From the NCBI RefSeq assembly GCF_037477895.1, contig NZ_CP132744.1, forward strand, positions 434,001-498,000: a stretch of 64,000 bases of DNA, written 5' to 3'. The stretch comes from Mycetohabitans endofungorum. GTDB lineage: Bacteria; Pseudomonadota; Gammaproteobacteria; Burkholderiales; Burkholderiaceae. The notes under the pieces are model-generated. The model did not search any database, had not been told where the DNA came from, and saw only the letters and a program-made list of their open reading frames with translations. Below are positions 10,385-20,664 of this stretch, piece after piece. Numbering within the stretch: position 1 is the stretch's first letter; every line of letters begins with the position of its first letter. The position numbers and the translations under genes are program-made.

Positions 10385-11149
10385 ATGACCATTGCCGCCA
10401 AGCCTTTCGTTGCCGTCGTCAACCATTTACTGATCCGCGAAGCGTGGGCGCGCGAGCGCCTGCTGCCGTACGCGGGGAAAACCGCGCGGCTGGTGTTGTC
10501 TCCGGCCGTGCTAGAGTTGGCCGTGCAGGGCGATGGCACGGTCGCTGTGCGGCAGCGTCCGCCTGCCGGCGCCACTGCGCTGGCACCGGCCGCATCCGGC
10601 GGGGCGTGCGACGTGTGGGCCAAGGCACCGCACGCGGCGCGGGACGGCGCGTCGGCGTCGCACGCGCCTATGCCCCCAACGGTCGACGTAACGATCACGG
10701 TGCCGCCGTCGGCGTTGTCTGCGTTCACTGCCGGTGGGCAGGCGGCGATCCTCAAGCACGTGCGGATCGAGGGCGACGCGGAATTCGCGGCGACGATCGC
10801 GAAGCTCGCGGAGCATTTGCGCTGGGAGGCCGAGGAGGATCTCGCACGTCTGATCGGTGACGTGCCAGCCCACCGCATTGCGTCGGTGGCGCGGGCCGTC
10901 TCGGCCTACGCGCGCCGCACCGCAGGGGGCTTAGTCGGTTCGCTGACCGAATACCTGCTGGACGAGAATCCGCAACTGGTCCGCCGCGCACGATTCGAGC
11001 AATTCGGCGATGAGCTCGCGCGCGCGCGCGACACGCTTGCTCGGATCGAGAAGCGCATCGAGCGCGCCGAATGCGGCGTCGCGACGCGCCCGGGCGGCGC
11101 CGCGTCATCCACGGGAGCACGCTCCCGCTCGGCTGACGACCTGCACTGA
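10385..11149 (+). CDS. ubiJ: Ubiquinone biosynthesis accessory factor UbiJ (SCP2 domain)
   Basis: This 254-residue protein resembles UbiJ, the lipid-binding scaffold of the aerobic ubiquinone complex. The N-terminal SCP2-like part begins [22 protein letters not shown], and the C-terminal part contains [20 protein letters not shown] and [21 protein letters not shown] charged helical tail follows ([18 protein letters not shown]). An Ala-rich insertion at about residues 60-95 makes it longer than the roughly 200-residue enterobacterial protein. It lies 11 bp upstream of ubiB. Sequence conservation in this family is weak, but the position before ubiB supports the call. Confidence 0.85.
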   Translation: MTIAAKPFVAVVNHLLIREAWARERLLPYAGKTARLVLSPAVLELAVQGDGTVAVRQRPPAGATALAPAASGGACDVWAKAPHAARDGASASHAPMPPTVDVTITVPPSALSAFTAGGQAAILKHVRIEGDAEFAATIAKLAEHLRWEAEEDLARLIGDVPAHRIASVARAVSAYARRTAGGLVGSLTEYLLDENPQLVRRARFEQFGDELARARDTLARIEKRIERAECGVATRPGGAASSTGARSRSADDLH

Positions 11150-11160
11150 TCCGGCCGCCC

Positions 11161-12762
11161 ATGAGAATCCTACGCTTTTTCAAAATACTATTTACAGTCT
11201 ATCGCTTCGGACTCGACGAGGTGATGCTGGGGCACATTGCCGACTGGCGCGTGAAGCTGCTGGTGCGCGTGATGACGTTCGGCCGTCCGATCCGGATTCC
11301 GCGCGCGCAGCGGTTGCGCCTGGCGTTGGAAAGTCTCGGGCCGATCTTCGTGAAGTTCGGTCAGGTCCTGTCCACCCGGCGCGACCTGTTGCCGGTGGAT
11401 ATCGCGACCGAGCTGGCGAAGCTGCAGGATCAGGTCCCGCCATTCGATTCTGCGGTGGCGACCGCGTTGATCGAGAGGTCGCTGGGCAAGCCGGTCGATG
11501 TGCTGTTCGACGAGTTCGAACGGGTGCCGGTGGCCAGCGCTTCGATCGCGCAGGTGCACTTCGCGCGCCTGAAGAGCGGCACGCACGCCGGCAAGCCCGT
11601 GGCAATCAAGGTGCTGCGCCCCGGCATGCTGCCGGTGATCGACTCCGATCTCGCGCTATTGCGCGACATCGCGCGCTGGACCGAGCGGCTGTGGGCTGAC
11701 GGCAAGCGGCTGCGGCCCCGCGAGGTGGTGGCGGAGTTCGATAAGTACCTGCACGACGAATTGGATCTGATGCGCGAGGCGGCGAACGCAAGCCAACTGC
11801 GCCGCAACTTTGCTGCACTGGACCTGCTGCTGGTGCCGGAGATGTACTGGGAGTATTGCACGTCGACGGTGATCGTGATGGAGCGGATGATTGGCGTGCC
11901 GATCAGCCAGGTAGACACGCTGCGCTCGGCCGGCGTCGACATCCCGAAGCTTGCGCGGCAAGGCGTGGAGATCTTCTTCACACAGGTGTTTCGCGACGGG
12001 TTCTTCCATGCAGACATGCACCCCGGCAACATCCAGGTGAGCTTAGACCCGGACCATTTCGGCCGTTATATCGCGCTGGACTTCGGGATCATCGGCGCGC
12101 TGTCGGATTTCGACAAGAATTATCTGGCGCAGAATTTCCTTGCGTTTTTCAAACGCGACTACCACCGGGTCGCGACGTTGCACCTGGAATCCGGGTGGGT
12201 GCCCCCGCACACGCGGGTCGAGGAACTGGAGAGCGCGATCCGCGCGGTGTGCGAGCCGTACTTCGACCGCGCGCTGAAGGACATTTCGCTCGGCCAGGTG
12301 CTGATGCGACTGTTCTCGACGTCGCGGCGCTTCAACGTCGAGATCCAGCCGCAATTGGTCCTGCTGCAAAAGACGATGCTCAACGTCGAGGGCCTGGGCC
12401 GCGCGCTTGACCCGGAACTCGATCTGTGGAAAACGGCCAAGCCGTATCTCGAGCGCTGGATGAACGATCAGATTGGCTGGCGCGGTTGGATGGAAAGGCT
12501 GAAAATCGAATCGCCGCAATGGAGCAAGACGCTGCCACAAGTGCCGCGCCTGATCCATCATGCGTTGTCCCGGCATCACGATCAGCCGCCGCGTGCGACC
12601 GAGGCTTTGATGCGGCGGATACTGATTGAGCAGCAACGGACCAACCGTTTGCTACAAGGACTGCTGGTATTCGGGGTGGCGGTCGGCGCCGGCGTGCTGC
12701 TGGCCCACTTCGGGCTGGCGTCCCTGGTTGGTATCGAGTCGTGTATCGGAGGTCCCCGATGA
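11161..12762 (+). CDS. ubiB: Ubiquinone biosynthesis regulatory protein kinase-like UbiB
   Basis: The 533-residue product is an ADCK/ABC1-type atypical kinase needed for ubiquinone synthesis. The invariant [14 protein letters not shown] motif lies at about residues 62-75. The Ala-rich loop ASIAQVHFA, the catalytic-loop equivalent [10 protein letters not shown] and the metal site DFGIIG are all visible. One or two hydrophobic helices at the C-terminus ([20 protein letters not shown]) anchor it in the inner membrane. Its stop overlaps the next start by 4 bp. Confidence 0.95.
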   Translation: MRILRFFKILFTVYRFGLDEVMLGHIADWRVKLLVRVMTFGRPIRIPRAQRLRLALESLGPIFVKFGQVLSTRRDLLPVDIATELAKLQDQVPPFDSAVATALIERSLGKPVDVLFDEFERVPVASASIAQVHFARLKSGTHAGKPVAIKVLRPGMLPVIDSDLALLRDIARWTERLWADGKRLRPREVVAEFDKYLHDELDLMREAANASQLRRNFAALDLLLVPEMYWEYCTSTVIVMERMIGVPISQVDTLRSAGVDIPKLARQGVEIFFTQVFRDGFFHADMHPGNIQVSLDPDHFGRYIALDFGIIGALSDFDKNYLAQNFLAFFKRDYHRVATLHLESGWVPPHTRVEELESAIRAVCEPYFDRALKDISLGQVLMRLFSTSRRFNVEIQPQLVLLQKTMLNVEGLGRALDPELDLWKTAKPYLERWMNDQIGWRGWMERLKIESPQWSKTLPQVPRLIHHALSRHHDQPPRATEALMRRILIEQQRTNRLLQGLLVFGVAVGAGVLLAHFGLASLVGIESCIGGPR

Positions 12763-13091
12763 ACTCAGCGAGCGGCGGCTCGTGCCGCGATGGCGGATTT
12801 GGCCCGCAACAGGACGTGCCGCAATGGGTAGACAAACGCGCGTTCCTGTGCTCGATGCCGCCGCGATGCTGGCTCGGGTATGCTGTCCGAATAACGGCGC
12901 TGGCGCCGCCGGGCGCATTGCTCGCCGGGTTTTTCTTTGTCGGTGTGACGCCGAAAGGCCCGCCGTTTGGCATCGAGCGCGACACGCTGCTGAACTCGTC
13001 GTTCGAACGGGTGGACGAGCGTCCGGTCAACGGCTCACTGCCGGTGTTCGGTCAACATGAGCGCTGGATAAGCTGGCGTCGGCGTGCGTAA
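12759..13091 (+). CDS. Small hypothetical protein downstream of ubiB
   Basis: This 110-residue frame begins at an ATGA overlap with the ubiB stop, the best evidence that it is translated. It has a short hydrophobic stretch ([19 protein letters not shown]) followed by a compact segment, [43 protein letters not shown] in character. I recognise no family. It may be a small inner-membrane protein, and a chance frame cannot be excluded. Confidence 0.45.
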   Translation: MNSASGGSCRDGGFGPQQDVPQWVDKRAFLCSMPPRCWLGYAVRITALAPPGALLAGFFFVGVTPKGPPFGIERDTLLNSSFERVDERPVNGSLPVFGQHERWISWRRRA

Positions 13092-13152
13092 GACGCCACC
13101 ATTTCCGGCTATAATTCAAGGCTTTGCGAGATCCTTGAGGGGTGATAGGGCG

Positions 13153-13509
13153 ATGCCGATCTATGCATATCGTTGCGAGTCCTGCGGCTTTAAGAAAGAC
13201 GCGTTGCAAAAACTTAGCGATGCACCGCTGAGCCAGTGTCCCGAGTGCGGCCGCGACACGTTCCGCAAGCAGGTCACTGCAGCGGGATTCCAATTGAAAG
13301 GCTCCGGCTGGTACGTGACCGATTTCCGCGGCGGTAACTCGGGCGGCAATAACCAATCCGAGGGCGGGGAAGGCGGCGCGAGCAAGGCGCCCGCCGCGAA
13401 GGAGGCGGGCAGCGGCAGCGCGGACGGCGCGACCAGCGCCGGTGCGTCCACCGCACCGGCTGCGGCAGGCAGCGCGACGCCGTCGTCCAACGCGGGCACG
13501 TCTGCCTGA
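13153..13509 (+). CDS. FmdB family zinc-ribbon protein
   Basis: The 118-residue protein starts MPIYAYRCESCGFKKDALQK and has two CxxC knuckles (CESC and CPEC) forming a small zinc ribbon, the hallmark of the FmdB family. The second half is a low-complexity Ala/Gly/Ser tail with no visible fold. GGGGTGATAGGG upstream can serve as ribosome binding site for ATG 13153. Members are regulatory or of unknown role. The gene is followed 10 bp later by the DUF502 gene. Confidence 0.88.
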   Translation: MPIYAYRCESCGFKKDALQKLSDAPLSQCPECGRDTFRKQVTAAGFQLKGSGWYVTDFRGGNSGGNNQSEGGEGGASKAPAAKEAGSGSADGATSAGASTAPAAAGSATPSSNAGTSA

Positions 13510-13519
13510 GCATCGATCC

Positions 13520-14188
13520 ATGAAAATCAAGACGACCAAGAAGACGCTGAAGAACGTATTTCTGACCGGGCTGCTGGTGCTCGTGCCACTGGCAATCACG
13601 CTGTGGGTGCTGGGGTTGATCATCGGCACGATGGACCAGACGCTGCTGTTGCTGCCCGAAGCGTGGCAGCCGGAGCGCGTGTTCGGCTTTCGCCTGCCCG
13701 GCCTGGGTGCGGTGCTGACGCTGGCGTTCGTTTTCGTGGTCGGCCTCTTGACTCAGAACCTGATCGGGCAGACGCTCGTCAACTGGTGGGAAAAGCTACT
13801 GGCTCATATTCCCGTCGTCGGTCCGTTGTACACGAGTGTCAAGCAGGTATCTGACACGCTGCTGTCGTCCAGCGGCAATGCGTTCCGCAAGGCGTTGCTG
13901 ATCGAATATCCGCGCAAGGGCTCGTACACAATTGGCTTTCTGACCGGGATTCCAGGCGGTGACGTCGCTAACCACTTGAATGGCGATCATGTCAGCGTCT
14001 ATGTACCGACCACGCCGAACCCTACGTCGGGCTTCTTCCTCATGGTGCCAAAAAACGAGGTGGTGGAGTTGGACATGACGGTGGATGCCGCGCTGAAGTA
14101 CATCGTGTCAATGGGCGTGGTGGCCCCGGTTGCATCGCCGGTGCCGGCCGTTGCGCCGCCGCGCCGTCCCGTCGAGCCGCTGCTCTGA
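13520..14188 (+). CDS. DUF502 family inner-membrane protein
   Basis: The 222-residue protein has two N-terminal membrane helices (FLTGLLVLVPLAITLWVLGLI and LGAVLTLAFVFVVGLLTQNL). A conserved soluble part follows, with HIPVVGPLYTSVKQVSDTL and RKALLIEYPRKGSYTIGFLTG, as in DUF502 proteins. The length is typical. FmdB upstream and aspS downstream are common neighbours in beta-proteobacteria. No biochemical role is assigned to the family. Confidence 0.9.
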   Translation: MKIKTTKKTLKNVFLTGLLVLVPLAITLWVLGLIIGTMDQTLLLLPEAWQPERVFGFRLPGLGAVLTLAFVFVVGLLTQNLIGQTLVNWWEKLLAHIPVVGPLYTSVKQVSDTLLSSSGNAFRKALLIEYPRKGSYTIGFLTGIPGGDVANHLNGDHVSVYVPTTPNPTSGFFLMVPKNEVVELDMTVDAALKYIVSMGVVAPVASPVPAVAPPRRPVEPLL

Positions 14189-14266
14189 TTATTGCGGGCG
14201 TCGCCCGCGCGCCGGCATGATGCCGATCGCGCCGTCGCCTATCTTTACGAATGAAAGACGAACATC

Positions 14267-16069
14267 ATGTCGATGAGATCTGAATATTGTGGTCGGGTGA
14301 CTGAAAAACTGCTGGGCCAATCGGTGTCGCTCTGCGGCTGGGTGCATCGGCGCCGCGACCATGGCGGTGTCATTTTCATCGACTTGCGCGACTGCGAGGG
14401 ATTGGTGCAAGTGGTGTGCGACCCCGACCGGCCGGACATGTTTAAGACCGCCGAAGGGGTGCGCCATGAGTTCTGTGTGCGTGTGGTCGGCATCGTGCGG
14501 GCACGCCCGGAAGGCACCCTCAACGCGAATTTGACCAGTGGTCAGATCGAGGTGTTATGCCACGAGCTGACGGTACTCAATGCATCAGTGACGCCGCCGT
14601 TCCAGCTGGACGACGAGAACCTGTCGGAGACCACACGTCTGACGCATCGCGTACTGGACCTGCGCCGGCCGCAGATGCAGCACAACCTGCGCCTGCGCTA
14701 CCGTGTCGCAATGGAGTCGCGCAAGTACCTGGACGAGCAGGGGTTCATCGACATCGAGACGCCGATGCTCACGAAGAGCACGCCGGAAGGCGCACGCGAC
14801 TACCTGGTGCCGTCGCGCGTGAACGCAGGGATGTTCTTCGCGTTGCCGCAGTCGCCGCAGCTGTTCAAGCAGCTGCTGATGGTGGCGAACTTTGACCGGT
14901 ATTATCAAATCACGAAATGCTTTCGCGACGAGGACCTGCGCGCGGACCGGCAGCCGGAGTTCACGCAGATCGACTGCGAGACGTCGTTCTTGAACGAGCA
15001 GGAGATCCGCGACCTATTCGAGGCGATGATTCGCCATGTGTTCAAGGCGACGATCAACGTCGAGCTTGCCGATCCATTCCCGGTCATGCAGCATGCGGAA
15101 GCGATGCGCCGCTTCGGCTCGGACAAGCCCGACCTGCGCGTGAAGCTAGAATTCACCGAGTTGACCGACGTGATGAAGGACGTCGATTTCAAGGTGTTCA
15201 GCACGCCGGCGAACACGAAGGACGGCCGGGTGGCCGCGCTGCGCGTGCCCAACGGAGCGGAGCTGACGCGTGGCGATATCGACGGCTATACGGACTTCGT
15301 GCGCATCTATGGTGCAAAGGGTCTTGCGTGGATCAAGGTCAACGAGGTGGCCAAGGGGCGCGACGGCTTGCAAAGCCCGATCGTGAAGAACCTGCATGAT
15401 GCGTGCATTGCGGCAATCCTCGAGCGCACCGGCGCGCAGGACGGCGACATCCTTTTCTTCGGCGCGGACCGCGCCAAGGTGGTCAACGACAGTCTCAGTG
15501 CGCTGCGGTTAAAAATTGGCCACTCGGCGTTCGGCCGCAGTGCCGGACTGGTCGAGCAGGGCTGGAAACCGCTGTGGGTCATCGATTTCCCAATGTTCGA
15601 TTACGACGACGAGGATAATCGCTGGGTTGCCGCGCATCACCCGTTCACCAGCCCAAAGGACGAACACCTCGAATATCTCGAGGTTGATCCGGGTCGTTGC
15701 CTTGCAAAAGCGTACGACATGGTGCTCAACGGCTGGGAAATTGGCGGCGGTTCGGTGCGGATCCATCGCGAAGACGTGCAAAGCAAGGTGTTCCGCGCGC
15801 TGAAGATCGGCCCGGAGGAAGCGCGTGCGAAATTTGGCTTCTTGCTCGACGCGTTGCAATACGGCGCGCCGCCGCACGGTGGCATTGCATTCGGCCTGGA
15901 CCGGATCGTCACGATGATGGCCGGCGCGGATTCGATTCGCGACGTGATCGCGTTCCCGAAGACCCAGCGTGCGCAGTGCCTGCTCACGCAAGCGCCGAGC
16001 GAGGTGGATGAGCGTCAATTGCGCGACCTGCATATCCGGCTGCGCAACGCCGAGCCGGTGAACGCGTAG
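14267..16069 (+). CDS. aspS: Aspartate-tRNA ligase
   Basis: This 600-residue class II synthetase charges tRNA with aspartate. The N-terminal OB-fold includes [22 protein letters not shown]. Motif 2 is visible as [18 protein letters not shown] and motif 3 as [15 protein letters not shown]; the GAD-type insertion typical of bacterial AspRS lies between them. ATG 14267 gives the usual N-terminus ([11 protein letters not shown]); ATG 14273 is an alternative. Whether it also charges tRNA-Asn cannot be told from the sequence alone. Confidence 0.97.
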   Translation: MSMRSEYCGRVTEKLLGQSVSLCGWVHRRRDHGGVIFIDLRDCEGLVQVVCDPDRPDMFKTAEGVRHEFCVRVVGIVRARPEGTLNANLTSGQIEVLCHELTVLNASVTPPFQLDDENLSETTRLTHRVLDLRRPQMQHNLRLRYRVAMESRKYLDEQGFIDIETPMLTKSTPEGARDYLVPSRVNAGMFFALPQSPQLFKQLLMVANFDRYYQITKCFRDEDLRADRQPEFTQIDCETSFLNEQEIRDLFEAMIRHVFKATINVELADPFPVMQHAEAMRRFGSDKPDLRVKLEFTELTDVMKDVDFKVFSTPANTKDGRVAALRVPNGAELTRGDIDGYTDFVRIYGAKGLAWIKVNEVAKGRDGLQSPIVKNLHDACIAAILERTGAQDGDILFFGADRAKVVNDSLSALRLKIGHSAFGRSAGLVEQGWKPLWVIDFPMFDYDDEDNRWVAAHHPFTSPKDEHLEYLEVDPGRCLAKAYDMVLNGWEIGGGSVRIHREDVQSKVFRALKIGPEEARAKFGFLLDALQYGAPPHGGIAFGLDRIVTMMAGADSIRDVIAFPKTQRAQCLLTQAPSEVDERQLRDLHIRLRNAEPVNA

Positions 16070-16093
16070 TACGGCGCGCGGCGCAAGTTGCCG

Positions 16094-16564
16094 ATGTCCC
16101 GGCCGTTTAAGATCCCGGAGTCGGTGCTGGTGGTGATTCACACCGCCAAGCTGGACGTGCTGGTCCTCGAACGCGCCGATCGCTCCGGTTTCTGGCAATC
16201 GGTGACTGGTTCGAAGGACACGCCCGACGAGCCGCTTGCGCTGACCGCGGCACGCGAAGTGTTCGAGGAGACAGGCATCGCGGTTGGCACGGCGCAGGTG
16301 CCGGCCGACGCGCTGCTCGATTGGTGCCATGCGATCGAGTACGAGATCTACCCGCAATGGCGCTATCGCTATGCGCCCGGCGTGAAGCGTAATATCGAGC
16401 ACTGGTTTAGCCTCTGCGTGCCGCAATCCATTGAGATCACGCTGGCACCGCGTGAGCACGTCGCGTATGCGTGGCTGCCTTACCGGGACGCCGCGGCGCG
16501 TTGTTTTTCGGCATCGAATCGCGACGCGATCCTGCAGTTGCCGGGGCGACTCGCTGCCAGTTAA
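16094..16564 (+). CDS. nudB: Dihydroneopterin triphosphate diphosphatase (Nudix)
   Basis: This 156-residue Nudix hydrolase probably removes pyrophosphate from dihydroneopterin triphosphate in folate synthesis. The Nudix box is complete: glycine, five residues, Glu, then REVFEETGI. WYQSVTGS-like sequence (GFWQSVTGSKD) and EYEIYPQWRYRYAPGV fit NudB. ATG 16094 is used; the frame also extends to a TTG six bases upstream. It follows aspS and precedes clsB, the usual arrangement in this group. Confidence 0.9.
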   Translation: MSRPFKIPESVLVVIHTAKLDVLVLERADRSGFWQSVTGSKDTPDEPLALTAAREVFEETGIAVGTAQVPADALLDWCHAIEYEIYPQWRYRYAPGVKRNIEHWFSLCVPQSIEITLAPREHVAYAWLPYRDAAARCFSASNRDAILQLPGRLAAS

Positions 16565-16577
16565 GCGGAGCGCGGCA

Positions 16578-17912
16578 ATGGTGGCCACCATCAGGCGTCT
16601 GGTTCGGCTTCGACAGACGATGCTGGATGGCCATCGTAAGCCTCGGTTGCGCTTTACCGCCGGCAATGACGTGCGGATCTTTGGATCCGGCACCGCGCTG
16701 TTCGATGCGTTGATTGAGCGAATTGACGCGGCCGAACACGAGGTCGCGCTCGAGACGTATATTTTCCGCGACGATCCATGCGGCGCGCGCGTCAGCGCGG
16801 CGCTGGCGCGTGCCGCCGCGAGGGGCGTGCACGTGCGGGTGATCATCGACGGCATCGGCACTCCGCGCAGTGAATTGCTACGTGCATGGCACGATGCCGG
16901 CATCGAGCACCGTATCTACAATCCGGGCGTCTTCAGTATCCGCTTCGGATTTTCCCGCACCCATCGCAAGCTGGCTGCCGTCGATCGACGCTATGGTTTT
17001 TGCGGCGGACACAACGTCATAGACGACCGGCTGGAAGCGGGCCAACCGTTGCCGTTTGCCCGATGGGACTATTCGGCTGAGGTGATCGGTCCCGCCGTCG
17101 TGGATCTGGTCGAGGCGTTCGACCTGCAATGGCGACGTATCGACCAAGCTCGGATTCCGCCGCCGCCAGCAGTGCCGCACGAACGTCTGGCGCACGGACC
17201 GGGCGGCGCCCCGGTAACCGATGCCGCGGCAGCCCGCTGCTTAACTGCCGCTGGCCGGGACCCTCCCGGCGAGGCCACGCCGCGTCCCGCTCGGGCGCGC
17301 CGCCGTGCGCTCGGGGCGCTTGACACGCCGGCAGACGTACCGCAGGTCGCGTTTGTCGCACGCGATAACGTCAATAATCGACGCGCGATTGAGCGTGCCT
17401 ATCGGCTGGCGATTCGGCAGGCGCGGGACGAGATCCTAGTGGCTAACCCGTACTTCGTGCCCGGCCGCCGGATGCGCCGCGAGTTGGTCCGCGCAGCACG
17501 CCGTGGCGTGCGGGTGTCATTGGTGATCGGACGCAACGAATTTGTCGCGCTGGACTACGCGGTGCCGTTTCTCTATCAGTCGTTGCTGCGCGTGGGTATC
17601 CGGATTGCCGAATATGACCGTACGATGCTGCATGGCAAAGTCGCGGTGGTGGATGGCGTTTGGGGCACGATCGGATCATCCAACCTCGATGCGTTATCGC
17701 TGGTGCTCAACCATGAAGCCAATCTAGTGTTGTTCCGGCATCCCGAGGTGGCCGGCATACGCGCGGCCATCCTCGAGGCTGTGGAACAATCGCGCGCCAT
17801 CGACCCGCAGCGTTACGCATCGCGGCCGTGGCTGGTGCGAGTGGCGAACTGGATTGCGTACAACGGATATTGGCTCGCCATGAAGCTGCTCACCATCGGC
17901 AGCTACGATTGA
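16578..17912 (+). CDS. clsB: Cardiolipin synthase B-like phospholipase D family protein
   Basis: This 444-residue protein carries two HKD phospholipase D motifs, expected for joining two phospholipids into cardiolipin. The first is HRKLAAVDRRYGFCGGHN and the second LHGKVAVVDGVWGTIGSSN. Between the two halves is a roughly 50-residue Ala/Pro/Arg-rich insertion (VPHERLAHGPGGAPVTDAAAA onward) without visible fold. ATG 16578 is 13 bp after the nudB stop. ClsB is the closest subfamily because there are no N-terminal membrane helices, but the exact activity is inferred. Confidence 0.88.
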   Translation: MVATIRRLVRLRQTMLDGHRKPRLRFTAGNDVRIFGSGTALFDALIERIDAAEHEVALETYIFRDDPCGARVSAALARAAARGVHVRVIIDGIGTPRSELLRAWHDAGIEHRIYNPGVFSIRFGFSRTHRKLAAVDRRYGFCGGHNVIDDRLEAGQPLPFARWDYSAEVIGPAVVDLVEAFDLQWRRIDQARIPPPPAVPHERLAHGPGGAPVTDAAAARCLTAAGRDPPGEATPRPARARRRALGALDTPADVPQVAFVARDNVNNRRAIERAYRLAIRQARDEILVANPYFVPGRRMRRELVRAARRGVRVSLVIGRNEFVALDYAVPFLYQSLLRVGIRIAEYDRTMLHGKVAVVDGVWGTIGSSNLDALSLVLNHEANLVLFRHPEVAGIRAAILEAVEQSRAIDPQRYASRPWLVRVANWIAYNGYWLAMKLLTIGSYD

Positions 17913-18107
17913 CGATGCAATCCATTCTTGATCCGGTGCGCAAAATCACTTGAAATGGCGCACATGCGGGTTCGACGGTGCGCCACGCAGCACCCAAAAC
18001 GCGCGGGACCGGAGCACGAGCATCGAATCACATCATCACGTTGATGACCGATCATCGCGCTATACAGCACGGTCGTGCTTGTTAGAAACTCATTTCTAAT
18101 AAATAGC

Positions 18108-18136
18108 TTGTTTCCGCGGGCGGCCGCCCATAATAA
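18108..18136 (+). promoter_or_regulatory. Candidate promoter of the TetR gene
   Basis: TTGTTT at 18108-18113 is separated by 17 bp from TAATAA at 18131-18136. The match to the sigma-70 consensus is partial, but the spacing is ideal and the palindromic operator overlaps its downstream edge. Confidence 0.4.
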
Positions 18137-18154
18137 TAGTACGGCCGTTCTATT
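18135..18154. promoter_or_regulatory. Palindromic operator candidate for the TetR regulator
   Basis: The arms AATAGTACGG and CCGTTCTATT are complementary at 9 of 10 positions about a central GG/CC. The site lies 27 bp before the regulator's start and overlaps the likely -10 region, as expected for autorepression. Confidence 0.65.
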
Positions 18155-18181
18155 TTGCGGTGCAATGAATGGACGGTAAAA

Positions 18182-18790
18182 ATGGCGATACGAAAAGGCG
18201 AACAAACCCGTGCGGCGATTCTGGATGCTGCGTTGGCCCTGGCGAGCCGGGATGGGCTCGAGGGGTTGACGATCGGTCTGCTGGCCGAGCGCATGCAGAT
18301 GAGTAAGAGCGGTGTGTTCGCGCACTTCGGTTCGCGCGAGGATTTGCAAGTTGAGGTGATCCGGGAATACCACCAGCGCTTCGAACAGGAAGTGTTCTTC
18401 CCGGCGATCCGGGAGCCGCGCGGGTTGCCGCGCCTTAGGGCGCTGGTTGGCCGATGGATGGAGAAGCGGATCCAAGAGGTCACCACGGGTTGCATCTACA
18501 TCAGTGGTGCCGTCGAGTACGATGATCGAGCCGCCAGCGCCGTGCGCGAGGAACTCGCACGCAGCGTCAGTACTTGGCGCGGCACGCTGATCCGTGCCAT
18601 CTTGCAAGCCAAGGATGAAGGGCATCTGCGTGCAGACACCGACCCGCGGCTAATGCTGTTCGAGTTGTACAGCGTGACGCTCGGGCTGCACCACGATGCG
18701 CGTTTCCTGCGCTTGCCGGATGCGGTCGAGGTCGCGTGGCGGGTGCTCGACAAAGTTTTTGTATCGTATCAAAGCGACGCTGGTCGCTGA
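18182..18790 (+). CDS. TetR/AcrR family transcriptional regulator of the fatty-acid oxidation genes
   Basis: This 202-residue protein has a TetR-type helix-turn-helix at its N-terminus (RAAILDAALALASRDGLEGLTIGLLAERMQMSKSGVFAHFGSREDLQ). The C-terminal region is a ligand-binding helical domain resembling those of fatty-acid regulators. ATG 18182 is used; an in-frame ATG at 18155 would overlap the operator and is less likely. It stands 54 bp before an acyl-CoA dehydrogenase gene and a beta-oxidation set, so control by acyl-CoA is a reasonable inference. Confidence 0.9.
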   Translation: MAIRKGEQTRAAILDAALALASRDGLEGLTIGLLAERMQMSKSGVFAHFGSREDLQVEVIREYHQRFEQEVFFPAIREPRGLPRLRALVGRWMEKRIQEVTTGCIYISGAVEYDDRAASAVREELARSVSTWRGTLIRAILQAKDEGHLRADTDPRLMLFELYSVTLGLHHDARFLRLPDAVEVAWRVLDKVFVSYQSDAGR

Positions 18791-18844
18791 CGCGGGCAGA
18801 GCACTCCGCGCATCGCCGGTGCCTTAGTCAAAACGGAGAGAGTC

Positions 18845-20632
18845 ATGGGACAGTACGCCGCACCGTTGCGCGATATGCAATTCGTGTTGCACGAATTGCT
18901 GAACGTCGAAGCCGAACTGAAGCAACTGCCTAAGCACGCGGATCTGGATGCCGATACGATCAATGCGGTGCTGCAGGAGGCGGGCAAGTTCTGCTCCGAG
19001 GTCCTGTTTCCGTTGAACCAGGTTGGCGACCAGCAGGGTTGCACGTACGTCGGCGACGGCGTGGTGACCACGCCCGAGGGCTTCAAGCAAGCGTACCAGC
19101 AGTATGTCGAGGCCGGATGGCCGGCGCTAGGCTGCGATCCGGCCTATGGCGGCCAGGGCTTGCCCGCGTTCGTGAACAACGCGCTGTACGAGATGCTCAA
19201 TTCGGCGAACCAAGCATGGACCATGTATCCTGGCCTGTCGCACGGCGCGTATGAATGCCTGCACGCGCACGGCACGCCCGAGCTTCAGCAGCAGTACCTG
19301 CCAAAGCTGGTATCCGGTCAATGGACCGGCACGATGTGCCTGACCGAGCCGCATTGCGGCACCGACCTCGGGATCCTACGCACGCGGGCCGAGCCCAACG
19401 GCGACGGTTCGTACTCGATCACCGGCACGAAAATCTTCATTTCGAGTGGCGAGCACGACCTCGCCGACAACATCGTCCACCTGGTGCTCGCGCGGTTGCC
19501 GGACGCGCCGGCGGGGACCAAGGGCATTTCATTGTTCATCGTGCCCAAGTTCATCCCGGACGACAACGGCGAGCCTGGGCAGCGCAACGGCGTCAAGTGT
19601 GGCTCGATCGAGCACAAGATGGGTATCCATGGCAATGCGACGTGTGTAATTAACCTGGATGATGCCAAGGGCTGGATGGTCGGCGAGCCGAACAAGGGCT
19701 TGAATGCGATGTTCGTGATGATGAATGCGGCGCGGCTTGGCGTGGGCATGCAAGGCCTGGGGCTGACCGAGGTCGCGTACCAGAACTCGCTCGCCTACGC
19801 AAGGCAGCGGCTGCAGATGCGCTCGCTCAGCGGTCCGAAAGCGCCGGACAAAGCGGCCGATCCGATCATCGTACACCCAGATGTGCGGCGCATGTTGTTG
19901 ACGCAGAAGGCCTATGTCGAGGCGGGTCGCGCGTTCACGTACTGGGCGGCTTTGCAGATCGACAAAGAGCTGTCGCACGAGGACGAGGCGGTGCGTCGGG
20001 ATGCGGCCGACCTGGTGGCGTTGCTCACACCGGTCATCAAGGCGTTCCTGACCGACAACGCGTTCGAGGCGACCAACAACGCCATGCAGGTGTTTGGCGG
20101 CCATGGCTATATCGCTGAATGGGGCATGGAGCAATATGTGCGCGATGCGCGTATCAACATGATCTACGAAGGCACCAACACGATTCAGTCGCTGGACCTG
20201 TTGGGGCGCAAGGTGCTCGGCGACATGGGCGCGAAGCTGAAGAAGTTTGGCAAGCTCGTGCAGGATTTTGTCGAGGCCGAGGGCATCAACCCCGACATGC
20301 AGGAGTTCGTCAATCCGCTGGCGGATATCGGCGAGAAGGTACAGAAGCTGACGATGGAAATCGGCATGAAGGCGATGCAGAGCCCGGACGAAGTCGGCGC
20401 CGCGGCGGTACCGTACCTGCGCACGGTCGGGCATTTCGTGTTCTCGTACTTCTGGGCGCGCATGGCCCGTCTGGCGCTGGACAAGCAGGGTAGCGGTGAC
20501 CCATTCTACCGGTCCAAGCTCGCGACCGCGCGGTTCTACTTCGCGAAGCTGTTGCCCGAGACGGCTTTCACGATCCGCGCTGCGCGTGCCGGCGCCAAGC
20601 CGCTGACCGAGATCGACGAAGCGCTGTTTTAA
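18845..20632 (+). CDS. Acyl-CoA dehydrogenase (long, C-terminally extended type)
   Basis: This 595-residue flavoenzyme introduces the trans-2 double bond into acyl-CoA. The middle domain carries MCLTEPHCGTDLG and the flavin-contact ITGTKIFISSGEHD; the catalytic-base region is YEGTNTIQSLDLLGRK. A C-terminal extension past about residue 460 is typical of the 590-600-residue class found in beta-oxidation operons. GGAG at 18835-18838 precedes the ATG. Chain-length preference is unknown. Confidence 0.93.
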   Translation: MGQYAAPLRDMQFVLHELLNVEAELKQLPKHADLDADTINAVLQEAGKFCSEVLFPLNQVGDQQGCTYVGDGVVTTPEGFKQAYQQYVEAGWPALGCDPAYGGQGLPAFVNNALYEMLNSANQAWTMYPGLSHGAYECLHAHGTPELQQQYLPKLVSGQWTGTMCLTEPHCGTDLGILRTRAEPNGDGSYSITGTKIFISSGEHDLADNIVHLVLARLPDAPAGTKGISLFIVPKFIPDDNGEPGQRNGVKCGSIEHKMGIHGNATCVINLDDAKGWMVGEPNKGLNAMFVMMNAARLGVGMQGLGLTEVAYQNSLAYARQRLQMRSLSGPKAPDKAADPIIVHPDVRRMLLTQKAYVEAGRAFTYWAALQIDKELSHEDEAVRRDAADLVALLTPVIKAFLTDNAFEATNNAMQVFGGHGYIAEWGMEQYVRDARINMIYEGTNTIQSLDLLGRKVLGDMGAKLKKFGKLVQDFVEAEGINPDMQEFVNPLADIGEKVQKLTMEIGMKAMQSPDEVGAAAVPYLRTVGHFVFSYFWARMARLALDKQGSGDPFYRSKLATARFYFAKLLPETAFTIRAARAGAKPLTEIDEALF

Positions 20633-20664
20633 TGGGTGGGAGCAGGCTCTAATTGGAGAGACAC

